Shown: positions 1 to 10,023 of the stretch, piece by piece
Position numbering within the stretch: the stretch's first letter is position 1
Layout of the letters: each line of letters starts with the position of its first letter
Source of the DNA: Acanthaster planci
Taxonomy: Eukaryota > Echinodermata > Asteroidea > Valvatida > Acanthasteridae
Reading direction: 5' to 3'
NCBI RefSeq assembly: GCF_001949145.1
Contig: NW_019091408.1
Span: 462,818 to 521,477, forward strand
Length of the DNA stretch: 58,660 nt
The notes under the pieces: model-generated
Database searches by the model: none
What the model was told of the DNA's origin: nothing
What the model saw: only the letters and a program-made list of their open reading frames with translations
Translations under genes and position numbers: made by a program

Positions 1-582
1 CATAAGTGAAAACACATATGCAATGGCTCTGTTGAACAACCAATCTTAAGGCTTTGAGCGACTCCCGTATCACAGTACAGAAAAAAAAATCACAAACAAT
101 AGCGTGTAAACATTACTTTACCATCAAAATCTGCATCAGTTTTGATGACTAACTCGCTCATATTTATGCAACAAGCTATGCATTGTCAAGTTGTATACTT
201 GGAGGCTCTGTATAATATTCAAACAATGTCAACCTGGTTTTGCAACAAATTTTTGAAACATAAATGCCCTAATCTCTTGTGTTCCAGATTGTGGAGTGAG
301 AAACTAGAAATTAAATTCTAAGATAATCCCAGTGTGACAATTCCATGGAAAGTTTGCACTCCATTGCAATGAACATACTAGTGCTACACAGAATGTGAAG
401 CAAAAGAACCAACTTTGTAAACAGTGGAGATATGTACGCTTTGATATGTTAATCAATTATTTTGTTTACAGACACACACCAAGATCCCATTTTTCAACAG
501 CTAACTTTCCATGGAAATGCCTTCCCCAAATTAATTTTGACAATCATCATAACTCGTCGTGGAGTTCTTTCTCCCCGTCTAG
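1..582 (-). other. SDF2 3' UTR / downstream flank
   Basis: AT-rich sequence downstream of the SDF2 stop codon. I see no second gene. No clear AATAAA on the minus strand stands out, so the poly(A) site may lie outside the window. Confidence 0.5.
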
Positions 583-730
583 TCAGTCACGCCCGTTGGT
601 CTCCGTCGGTTTGATGTAAACGCCCTCCATGGCCTTCCACTGGTTGGACTGGTTGGCGTTGGGCACTGTGCAGATCTCCCGCTGGCCGTGGATGGGCCGG
701 CCGTACACGTCACCAGACACAGTCAGGTAG
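583..730 (-). CDS. SDF2: SDF2 exon 6: third MIR repeat and C-terminus
   Basis: Reads SYLTVSGDVYGRPIHGQREI, then SNQWKAMEGVYIKPTETNGRD and TGA at 583-585. The WKAMEGxxxKP motif is the family signature. In vertebrate proteins a tail ending in an ER-retrieval tetrapeptide follows. Here the protein stops about ten residues after IKP, and neither other frame offers H/KDEL near the stop. Confidence 0.94.
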
Positions 731-3700
731 CTGTGATCAATGACACGGGGACAGAAATTGCCTATGTTTTTATGGTGAAAGTGGTGCTGGTACCAAAACG
801 TGCATGTTTGTGTGTGGCATTTAGTAGGTTCAAGACTGGGAACAAAAGTGGCTCATGTTGCTGGTTGCTGCCTGCAAAGCAACTCTTTTACGACACTGCA
901 CACAAACCAAGAGATGGCCAACCTCACAGCAGAAGCATGCATTAAACAGTCTCTTCAAACAAAGCCCGATTTACTTTCACTGCAAAGGACAGAAATTTGC
1001 TCAGTGCAGAAAGTACCTACTAAGCAGCCACAGCCACCAAAATGACCTTAGATGTATGTCAGTTGTACCTGGATCTCAGCTGATTTCTGGTTAGCACATA
1101 AACTTCCTAAGCAGAATTTTTCTACTGAGCTCTGTTAAATTGGGGCCAGCAGCTGATTTTATCAAATCCTGGAGCTTCTTCGCACATTTACGAGTCTTAT
1201 GCCAAAAATCTCTGGTGCAGCTACAATTATATTATGCAATATTTGCTCTTTTGCTTGTTCAATACAAGATTAAAATTGGATCTGATGATTGATGGCATTG
1301 AATTAAGTGACAAGAACACACAATCTTCCTACCAGTCCATTTCAGGAGAGTTTGCTTAGCTGTGCAATGTTTCAATTTTATTATTAACCCACTTGAACAA
1401 GGACGATCACAGTTTCTTTAACGGCTGTTTCTTTTCAGTATTATAGCAGTCATTAAACAGTTATTAAGTTAGCCCCACCCTTCACCTTGAAAAACTTTCT
1501 GTCTTTCCTTCATCGGAATGGGCAGAAAATCTCCAAGTTCTCTCACAGCCTAACAATTTTTTTTCATTACCGCAAAAAAACTAAGTTGCACATTTCTCAT
1601 ATCATCCTCTTTAGGTTAAATAAAGTTGAGTCTCATACGAACATAATCAGCGTTCAGCGTACAGTGCATGAGTTATGCCATATTTTGTTGCACAATCCAC
1701 AGACTTAATGCAATAAAGTTTGGCCAAAGTGAAGCTGTGTAAAGTTTGGGAAATCGGCGGCAGGGTCCACTGATGCATTTGAATTAAACACCTCACACAA
1801 CCTGACTCGCTTTGACACTAAAAAGTAATGGCAAATCTATTCCTTTGACTGGCCTCAGGTCCTCACCTGTTGGTAACGACATGCTTGAATCTGACAGGTT
1901 CGTTCCTTTTCCAGTGGGTTGATGAGCAGGTGACTACCCAGTTGTCACCTGCAAACACCAAAGCATCAATTCTGGTGTTTTAGTTGATATGACAACTGTG
2001 TCAAGAATGTATCTTTGCATGGGAGGGTTAATGTGGTAAATGTTGAGTGAAACTTGCATGCAATGTTCAAATATTTAGCCCACACTTCTATCACTTCTCT
2101 GTTGAATTTCTGTCTCATATAGCAGACACAGTAAGCAACTTTTTTTGTTGGGTGGTGGGTTAAAATAAAACACAAACATGGGAAAACAAACAGCTTGTCT
2201 GCAGTTGCTAAAAGTGCCAATATTTTACTCAATGGTAGAAAGGAGGCTAAATCAGAGGACAGCATAACTATTTTTAAAAGTCCACTTCTGTATCAAGGTC
2301 AGCTGTTGCTCTGTCTCACTAAGTTGGTGCACAAAGCGACTGGCAACAGGCTAGAGAATCATAAGACACTTGAAACTTTTCTGGCTGTGTGGTGATACTG
2401 TAATCCAGCATGGCAGTCAAGTACATTTTTATGCGTACGTATACCAGAAAGTCCTTTAGCCCTAACCATGCTGAACCCAACAAGGTTATGCAGGATTTCA
2501 ATGGTCCCTATGGGGTTAGGGTTCGTACGAGTTCAAGTACACCAACACTGTTGTGAACTGTAACTCTTGTTATTAGCTGTTTCAGAATGGTCAAACAAGG
2601 TCAAACTCACTGTGGTGAAACCAAGTCAGCGTGCGGTTCGGTGGTTAAAGGCAGGACTGTGTAATTAGACACCTAGGTTTGATTTTGCCCAGTTCAGCCT
2701 ATTCTGCAATGTTCAGTGAAATATGAAATAAATAAAATCTGGCCCTCCTCCCATTTGTTCCCCTCCCTCCAAAATAGTCTGCAGATCCATAATCTGAGAA
2801 AAGTAAAAGCATGTCCGGCCTCAAGATCAACATACCGTCATCTCCAACCCCATCCTCGCCAAAGCCACTGACCTCCTGGTTGTGCGAGAGCGGCGAGGAG
2901 AAATGGTGACTGTGGAGGTTCTTTCTGGTGTCGACGTGCATCAGCCGGATTGTACTGCCACACTTCACCGGTGTACTGCATCAGCAAATGAGTTTTAAAA
3001 ATTTACATTTTAAAACCTTCAGGGCTTTCTCATAAACCACAGTATGGAAATTAGCTAACAGAGAAAATGTGCTTAGGAGAGACATGTTAATTTATTTAAG
3101 CTCTAATCATTCAATTTCTAAATACATATACCCCAGAAGTGTGACCCATCATTCTAAAATTGGACTGAAGAATTGCAAGATACTATCTCAACTTCCACTG
3201 CCCCCAACTGTAAAACCTACCAAAAAAAAAATTCCTGTCATTTTAAATAATGTTCTTGACATGTATGTCTGTGCTTACCCTCTGGTGCAAGGCTCAGTCT
3301 GTTGACCTCTGACCTGCCAATAACTATTTTTGTCTGCAGCTGCTTCAACTCCTGTCACCGACTGAAATCGAATAGAAGAAAATATTACAGAGCAATGAAA
3401 CACTAGGTTAATAAAAGAATTAAAATTTTTAATGTGATTTCTCAGGTTTTGATAAATGCATTCATATTTGAACTTTGAGCAACTAGGACAGACAAGCTTG
3501 AAAGGCTGACCATTTGTTTATCACAACATTAAGGAAGAGCAAATGCGAATAATTGATTATTCAAATATTCTCAATCTATTTGATTGAATATTCAGGTAAA
3601 CCTAATTATCACAAGAGCACCAACAATGTATGCATGTTGGTGTGGTGGTCTACATAGTACCTCATTGAGTTTCTGGACAGTGATCTACCCCCATACTTTA

Positions 3701-6700
3701 AATAAAAAGGGAGAATAGGAGTCCATCTGATGTTTACTCCCATTGGGAGATTTTATTCCATTGTTACAAAATCTGGAAGAGTAATTTTGGCCTTACTGTG
3801 AGGCAATATGATACGCACCTGCATCATCTGCTTTTAGTCTTTATACTTTGAAAATATAACTTTAAAAAGCAATTTTGAAACCAAATAATTTGTCCTTGTT
3901 TATTTGACTTTTACCTTCAAATATTTCGTTTGAAAAAGCAAACTGAACTAATTGAAAAATCAAGTGAATATCTGGTACAGACCTACAAGGCAGGTACTAA
4001 ACATTGTAGGTTCATTTGAGGGTAGACACAAGGTCCTACTCAGCCTAAAACACATCACGAGATAGGTCTTAGGCTGAGTAGAACCTTATGTCCACTTTCA
4101 AATGGACATTGTAAGTTCTTAGCACACTAAGAAACATATAAGCCCGTAGAAACTTTAACAACTTTTTAGCACATGGTACTCGATACTGAAACAATAAACA
4201 AAGAGATACAAACCTTTACTTGAAAAGGCAACCAGCCTGCAACATTCAGTAAACATGTACAATACATTAAATAAGTACAGAGCAGCCTCAGCAACCTACA
4301 TCCTTTCTGCAGAATTTATTTCCGCAACAGCTTTTCCCCTGTAGGCTTCAAACATGCTAAACAACTAACACTGTTCGGTTCCGTCTGATTTTAATCAGAA
4401 AAACAAAAAGGACACACATAAATGTGGATGGTATGATCAAAATGACACTGACACACACTGACAGTCCATACATGTACCTGTTGCCCACTGCCTGACCCAT
4501 ATCGTATGTCATGGGAGTGTAGCCTCACATTGTGTCTTGTGTTGAGGAGTTTGACGATCGATCCACAGGTCACATAGTCATACTCAAAATCTTCAAAATG
4601 GAAAGAAGGAGAAATGAAATTTGAAGCAAAACTGAAAACTGAAAGTAAGCTACCACTACAGTGCAAAATTCAGTCGTTTGTAGGCACTGCATGCAAGCAT
4701 TTAGCATCGACCAGTTAAGCATAACAGTTCAAAACAATGCAATAGGTTGTGTGGCCAGCACTCATCGTAGTGACCTACTTTTTAACAAAGATTGTTTTGA
4801 ATACTCCTATCTGAGAACAATTCTTAAGTGGAATCTCTTGTCAGAGGACATCAGAACAGCTTCACACCTTTTCAGGCTGTCAGCTTTAGATACTGTGGAT
4901 GTTAAAACTTTAGTTCAACAGGCCCATTTTAAAATTTAAGTTTGCTGCTGCCAGTGTAAAGCCTAGCTTCCATATGGTCGTAATGAACATCGACGGCATG
5001 CAAAATGTCAAGACATGGACAATCATGGAAGAGATACTGTGCGATGCCATTCCACCAAAAAAGTTGAACCACTTGCCATCAGAAACTCAGAAAAGTTTCG
5101 CATAAAATGCCTTTCCTTAAGGTTATGATACTGCCTCTTGAAGCCAGACTTACATGTACATGTACATGTATACTCCAGTTCCAAGCACATGTATTTTGTT
5201 TATGGTCAGACATTTTGTTGACAACTGGGGCATGAGGTGTCAGTAATAAGGAAAAGTGGGCTAAATTAGTGGAACTAAGTGACAGAGACATTGTTGTATG
5301 CCTGTCATGCCACCGTGCATGTTTGTATATGCCTACTGTGGCAACTCAATGCAGCCTATTGGCAAGTCGCTGTCCCTGGATTTGTCAGTAACAATCAAGT
5401 GTTGCTACATGATTGCGTATCACTGGCTTGGTTGGAAACTGATTGGTAATGCACTCTGCATCTCTTTACGTCGATATGGAAATCAGGCTTAACGGTTATT
5501 TTGGACATCAAAACTAAATGCACATTAACTGCACCACATTTTGAAGATACATGTACATGTATTTTGGATCAATATGCACACATGCATAGAACACTGCACA
5601 CACACACGCACCTGACGGTGCTGAAAACACAGCTATAATTTTCCTACAAAGATGGTGCCTTACGAGACAGATCGGAAAGAGTCTCATACCCAGGCATCGC
5701 TTGACACCCTGTGAACAAACCCTATGAGACTGTAAGTTCTTCAATATTTTCCCAGGTAGATTTTACTTTAATACATGTAATGTACCTCACTCGTAACAAG
5801 AACTAAAAAAAAAAAAATTTGTTGTTTAAAATTTAACATGTTCATGCCTTTGTTTTAATATCTTGAATTACCATTAACATATTTATTATCATATTACATT
5901 AAGTGTTAAAAAAAATAAATTGACCTCTTCTGGCAACAACCTGCTAGGTTGAGCGGTCTAGACCAGGAGCAGATAATCAAGACTAGCAGAAGTTAAAGAG
6001 GTTCTAATCTCAGCCTGGAAGAAAGAATCCTCATAAAAAAGAGGTGGTGATGTCAAGGAAAGAAAGACAGATGGACGGGTAATGAGGAGGAAACGAAGAG
6101 AGGCTATTAAGAGAGAAGTGGAAGCGAGCACACTCTTTTTTACTGCTGAAAGTTCCACCCCTATTTTTCTTAAAAAAACCCTCATTTTTTGACAATAATA
6201 TAGGTTAAAGGCTACAACATATACTTTAACCCGGCAGTTCGATATAGGTAGAATTTCAATGTAAGGGTCATCAGGGGAAGATTTGCTTAAGCGAGCACAA
6301 ATGGATGTTTTATCTGGTACGATTGCTGGGCAGCTTTCAAAATGCCACAGCATGCAAAACCATCAAAATGGTGGAAAGACGTACAGAGTAGTGCCTTACT
6401 GTTTAGGAAGCAGTCTACAACAGGAACAGATCAACTTGTACCTTGGACAACTCGTACCATGGACAACTCAACATAATTGTACCAACTTGTACCTTTGCTG
6501 AGTCACACCTTGGACAACTCGTACCTCCAGTAAAGACAACTCTCACCTTCACAGAAATCAGAGCTTATTATAATTGTAATTAATTTGAAGAATAATTTGA
6601 TTTCCTAGGCATGTGTTCGTCACCTAATTTGCCGTTTTGGCTACACTGCCTTCCCTACATGCCAGTGGAATGACATCAGTGTGAGACAAATCGACGCTGT

Positions 6701-9012
6701 GAATGTGAACACGCAGTCAGGCAACCAACATGGCCAGCCATTGTTACGTGCAATTCAGAATCTTCACCGTGCGGTCCACAGTGATGATGGAGTGATGTCA
6801 TGTTTCATTTACTTCAAAGTTTATAAAGTAATGTCAGTTGTCCAAAACTTGTCCAAAAAAAAAAGAATTTTATTCAGGAAGGCAACCACCCCCCCAAAAT
6901 TAAAAAACAAGACCAGAAACATTTCCAAAAGAAATCAAAACATAACAAGTTTTATTTAAGTACACCCCCAAAAAGTTACTCAACAAAATCATCATCCTCC
7001 CACAAAATGAAAAAGTCCAATAACGCTTTCCCAGACATGCCAGAGCCATAAGAAAAAATTGAATTCCCCCCCAAAAATAATTTAGGGTTTAGTAAAGTCC
7101 CCCTCCAAAAAAAGAATGTTAATAACAAACTCAATTTGGTGAACGGTCGGGTTGTTCGACATCCGTCACGTAAACCGACGGCGCAAACACCTACGGCAGG
7201 CACTATGGAGAAAATCATGCTGGCGCTCAAAAGATTTTGATTTGTTTGTCAATTCTCATCTTAAACATGCTGGAAAGGAAGAGCAAGGAAGTTCAAACTG
7301 AATTGATAACACAAGGGTATAAGTCATGCGAGTGGTCTTAACTCGAGGTACAGTGTACGAGTTGGCCCAAGGTACGAGTTGTCTGAGGTACCAGTTGTCC
7401 AAGGTACGAGTCATCCAAGGGGGATCACGTCAACTTGGACCCAAACCAACTCTGACCCATGCCAACTCGGATCCCAGACCAACTCGGACCCATGCCAACT
7501 CGGACCCAATGATAAATCGGACCCACGACCATCTCGGACCCACAACCAACTCAGACCCACGCCAACTCAGACCCACCTCGAGTCAACTCGGACCCACTGA
7601 GTCTCATGGTTGCACTACACCAAATACCCGTAGACCGAATAGACCAAAATAGCGCTGACTCTTGAACCTCGTGAATAGGTTGGCCTTCATTTTTTTGGCT
7701 GGAAATTCAAGATTTTTTTTCCACTGGAAATTCAAGATTATGGCCAGATCGATTACTTTTCGTTTCAATTTTATGAACTTTTATTCACCTTTTCCCGAAG
7801 ATACCCCCCTTATAGTAGTATAACTGTGCACTCAGCTCTGAATGCAGGGGCCCGCCTCTATCCAAAATAGACCCACATTGTGGGGCTTTTTGTGAAAGAA
7901 ATACTCCAAACCGGAAACTATCAATCCCAAATTCGGGATTTATATGAATAATTCTATAATCCCTCGTGATAATGGCAGGTCTTGTTGTAAAAAATAAAAA
8001 AACACAAAATGTGGGATCACGAGCAGACATACGACGCTTCAAAACTGTCTCCAATTTAAGACAATATATTCCACATTTTTATTTTAAAATGATTTGATTT
8101 GTGTTGTTCGAAATTACCTACCTATTTGCGTTATTTGGACAGTCAGTTTAGGCCTGTATGGATGAATTCCTCCATCTGCCTAAATTTTGCGGGGGGGAGG
8201 GGAGATTGGGGCAAGGTGGAGGTGTGAGACTTGCCAGGCCAAAATAATTTGAAAAGTGAGGTGGGGGATAACACCATGAGACACTATGAACACTATGACA
8301 CCATGCCTGTTTAAACTCGAAAACGGAGAAATTCTGGGAAGCCTGTGCTGTTTCCCTGCATAACGTGTAGTAGAGAGGATGTTACATCTTAGCAGCATGC
8401 AGTGCAAAAGTGCANTACAGTAGGTCTGAGTTAGTATTGGGTCCGAGTTGGTCGTAGGTCCGAGTTAGTATTGGGTCCGAGTTGGTTGTGGGTCCGAGTT
8501 GGTCGTGGGTCCAGGTTAGTATTGGGGCCGAGTTGGCATGGGTCCAAGTTGGTCGTGGGTCCGAGTTGGCATGGGTCCAAGTTGGTTTGGGTCCGAGTTG
8601 ACTCGAAACCATCCAAGGTACAAGTCACCCAAGGTAGAGTTGACTCGAAAGCCATCTACACCATGTATGCACAATGGTCCTTCATTGATGTAAACTTGAT
8701 ATCCAACGTTGCAAAACGACTAAAATGGATGGCGGATGAAACGTGTACAAATCGAATAGGTTTGGAGGCAGAAGAAGAAGAAAAAAAATAGCAAAAGGAA
8801 TGTTTTTTCCCGCAAAATTGCGGAAAAAGTTAACAAGCGATTGGTTTTTCTGACAGGTACCGACAATTAAGCAATAAAGTACACAAATGGCATGAATAAT
8901 ACATAGCATGACTATACATACCTGAGTATCCGGTGACAAATTTATTTTCAGAAGTAAGGAATATTATAAAAAGAGCGAAAACCGCACAGTAAAATCTATT
9001 GAGCTCTTCCAT
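583..9012 (-). CDS. SDF2: SDF2/SDF2L1-like MIR-domain ER protein, complete six-exon gene
   Basis: Spliced CDS, complement(join(583..730,1867..1948,2836..2975,3279..3361,4478..4590,8922..9012)), 657 nt, 218 residues. All five introns are GT-AG and the phases join without a break. The start ATG at 9012 has A at -3 and G at +4. Residues 8-19 form a hydrophobic signal-peptide core. Three MIR repeats follow, with the family hallmarks VTCGSIVKLLNTRHNVRLHS, YGSGSGQQSVTGV, NLHSHHFSSPLS-NQEVSGFGE and WKAMEGVYIKP. Human SDF2 and SDF2L1 are 211 and 221 residues, so the length is normal. Known family members sit in the ER lumen with Hsp70/ERdj3-type chaperones and limit client aggregation; the MIR fold is shared with protein O-mannosyltransferases. 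The C-terminus reads TETNGRD and stop, without an H/KDEL-type retrieval signal. The choice between SDF2 and SDF2L1 is not resolvable here and the gene is probably pre-duplication. Confidence 0.95.
1867..1948 (-). CDS. SDF2: SDF2 exon 5: start of third MIR repeat
   Basis: Reads GDNWVVTCSSTHWKRNEPVR then FKHVVTN, matching the DDWTVLC...VRFKH portion of SDF2. Acceptor TTTGCAG, donor GTGAGG. The exon is short (82 nt) and was recognised from homology plus phase. Confidence 0.92.
2630..2694 (+). repeat. Degenerate tRNA-like SINE head in SDF2 intron 4
   Basis: A tRNA-shaped stretch has an A-box-like TCGGTGGTTAAAGGC and, about 35 nt on, a B-box-like GGTTTGATTTT. The layout is the same as the heads of the SINE-like copies near 25.6 kb and 44.8 kb. 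It is too diverged to be a functional tRNA gene. Confidence 0.4.
2836..2975 (-). CDS. SDF2: SDF2 exon 4: second MIR repeat
   Basis: Contains TPVKCGSTIRLMHVDTRKNL, then the HSHHFSSPLSHNQEVSGFGE core and an acidic GVGDD end. Acceptor TGATGCAG, donor GTATGT. Confidence 0.95.
3279..3361 (-). CDS. SDF2: SDF2 exon 3: MIR repeat 1 to 2 linker
   Basis: Begins SVTGVEAAADKNSYWQVRG and ends in phase 2 at GTAAGC. It corresponds to the SVTGV...NSYWRIRG segment of the family. The exon is 83 nt long and its ORF is too short to be found by simple ORF calling. Confidence 0.93.
3690..3905 (+). repeat. Diverged dispersed repeat, copy 1 (SDF2 intron 2)
   Basis: Shares an ordered series of matches with 55030-55260: GGAGTCCA then TAATGTTT/TGATGTTT, a GAGATTTTATTCC block, CTGGAAG, TTGGCCTTA and GCAATTTT. 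Two copies in the same orientation 51 kb apart indicate an old interspersed repeat of unknown class. Confidence 0.5.
3997..4122. repeat. Hairpin-forming inverted repeat (MITE-like) in SDF2 intron 2
   Basis: Arms 3997-4048 and 4069-4122 are inverted copies of about 50 bp separated by a 20-bp loop. The inner ends CTACTCAGCCTAA and TTAGGCTGAGTAG match perfectly; outward matching continues with scattered mismatches. It is probably a small foldback element. Confidence 0.65.
4478..4590 (-). CDS. SDF2: SDF2 exon 2: first MIR repeat
   Basis: Residues 31-68, from DFEYDYVTCGS to YGSGSGQQ, between a TTTTGAAG acceptor and a GTACAT donor. It is near-identical in pattern to vertebrate SDF2. Confidence 0.95.
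6431..6535 (+). repeat. Minisatellite array, CAACTCGTACCTTGGA-type unit
   Basis: Degenerate 16-bp units built on CAACTCGTACCTTGGA, forward orientation, in SDF2 intron 1. The same unit appears inverted at 7356-7419. Confidence 0.6.
6885..7115 (+). repeat. Clustered poly-C/poly-A runs in SDF2 intron 1
   Basis: Four or more CCCCCC-AAAA type runs (near 6889, 6963, 7066 and 7100) in AT-rich sequence. Low-complexity; no gene seen. Confidence 0.5.
7356..7419 (-). repeat. Minisatellite array, inverted orientation of the 6.4-kb unit
   Basis: Four consecutive 16-bp units of the GTACGAGTTGTCCAAG type, the reverse complement of the unit at 6431-6535. Confidence 0.65.
7430..7597 (+). repeat. Minisatellite array, CAACTCGGACCCATGC-type unit
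   Basis: About ten units of 16-18 bp based on CAACTCGGACCCA plus a variable 3-5 bp tail, forward orientation. The unit is a variant of the CAACTCGTACC unit nearby, so the arrays share an origin. Confidence 0.8.
8422..8650 (-). repeat. Minisatellite array, inverted partner of 7430-7597
   Basis: About eleven units of TGGGTCCGAGTTGG type (reverse complement of the 7.4-kb unit), then two CCAAGGTACAAGT-type units from 8605. An undetermined base at 8415 lies just outside the array. Confidence 0.8.
8922..9012 (-). CDS. SDF2: SDF2 exon 1: start codon and signal peptide
   Basis: Codes residues 1-30 (MEELNRFYCAVFALFIIFL and on), ending in phase 1 at a GTATGT donor. The hydrophobic run FYCAVFALFIIFL is a typical cleavable signal sequence. 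The ATG context AAAATGG is strong. Confidence 0.9.
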
Positions 9013-9355
9013 TTTGCAACGAGTCTACTGCGTGTCAGTGCAGTCTAGTTAAGTTTAACCATGTCGACCAAGTACGGTAGTACATGTATGTGTTGGTACC
9101 CGCACTTGCGCCTGTGAAAGGCTTCGAAGTACACACATGGGATGCACCCAACGAACCGGCAAATCTTATTTTACAACTGATAGATCGAAATGAAGAAATT
9201 AGTTGGCAAAAACATCTGTAACAGTTCATTTCCGCGTTTTCCTTCACCACAATACATTTAATTTACAATTCAGGGAGAAAGTAATTCATTGTACACATGT
9301 AATAAAATTGGGGATTGGAAACAGCTGACGCGAACTACTTGTTATTTAGATATTG

Positions 9356-9369
9356 ATTGGGACACGTCA
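9356..9369 (-). promoter_or_regulatory. Candidate ER-stress element: TGACGTG core adjoining a CCAAT box
   Basis: On the SDF2 strand the sequence reads TGACGTGTCCCAAT. TGACGTG is the core of the XBP1/ATF6 UPR element. CGTGTCCCAAT differs by one base from the ERSE-II pattern CGTGG-N-CCAAT. It lies about 345 bp upstream of the SDF2 ATG. Vertebrate SDF2L1 is ER-stress induced, so the placement is sensible, but binding is inferred only. Confidence 0.45.
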
Positions 9370-9608
9370 GGTTGAACCGAATTTCTTCCGGGTTAGTGGG
9401 TCGTGTCAGTACATCAAATTATTTTGATAAACAAAACGAAGATGCCAAAATCCTGTGAGTTGCCGAGGGGATAGAAACAAGCTACATACAGGGGGATGCG
9501 AAGATGAACCTTTGATCAGGAAATGGGATATATTGCTATTGAAAGTAAAACCTAATGTCACCTAGTTATCATGCCATTGTGAAGAGAATGAGCATGATTT
9601 ATTGATCG

Positions 9609-9616
9609 TGACGTGT
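9609..9616 (+). promoter_or_regulatory. Second TGACGTGT motif in the divergent region
   Basis: An exact second copy of TGACGTGT, on the opposite strand to the one at 9362-9369 and 240 bp away. No CCAAT box adjoins it. It could serve a bZIP factor (UPR or CRE-like). Confidence 0.3.
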
Positions 9617-10023
9617 AGTTAGTGGTTTTTAGTGAAAAAAAAACATATAAACGTAACAAACATGATCAAGAGGATGATGCATCAGTAATCGAACATTAAT
9701 ACTGACTTGTCGTTGTAGGATAATTCTTTTTTATTACTTTTATTGGGTTGCATTTACTTTATTTCATCTCATAGTACATTCAACTCAGAAATGTGCATAA
9801 TATTGTTATGATAGTGTTCCATCTTCTTCAGTTACTATCCTGTGCAGATCACGCTGTTAATAATGAGTCTTGATGGTCTCACAAATGCACTCCCCCCCAC
9901 CCCACTTTGAAAATCATTTCACCACTGTTAGCCAAACCATATTTAGTGTCTTTCTGTTTATTTAAATTGTAGATTTTATCATGGTGTAGTGTTGGAGCAA
10001 AACCCTCAACAGTGTCGGTGAAG

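Larger units (their letters stand above)
9013..10023. promoter_or_regulatory. Divergent intergenic region between SDF2 and ABRA-like gene
   Basis: About 1 kb separates the two start codons, which point away from each other, so both promoters (and the 5' UTRs) should lie here. It contains two TGACGTG motifs (described separately). A pyrimidine-rich stretch ending in AG at 9971-9972 could be a splice acceptor for a non-coding first exon of the ABRA-like gene. A two-codon upstream ORF (ATG GTG TAG, 9981-9989) would then lie in that 5' UTR. Confidence 0.55.

Noticed and set aside
7430-8604. Regular repeats that might suggest a CRISPR array
   Set aside because: The units abut without unique spacers, lie in an intron of a eukaryotic gene and are degenerate minisatellites.
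9937-9946. CArG-like CCATATTTAG upstream of the ABRA-like gene
   Set aside because: One base off the SRF consensus and common by chance in AT-rich DNA; not enough for a call.
10012-10023. Four-residue upstream extension of the ABRA-like protein
   Set aside because: It would start on GTG; the ATG at 10024 has a good context and suits a eukaryotic gene.
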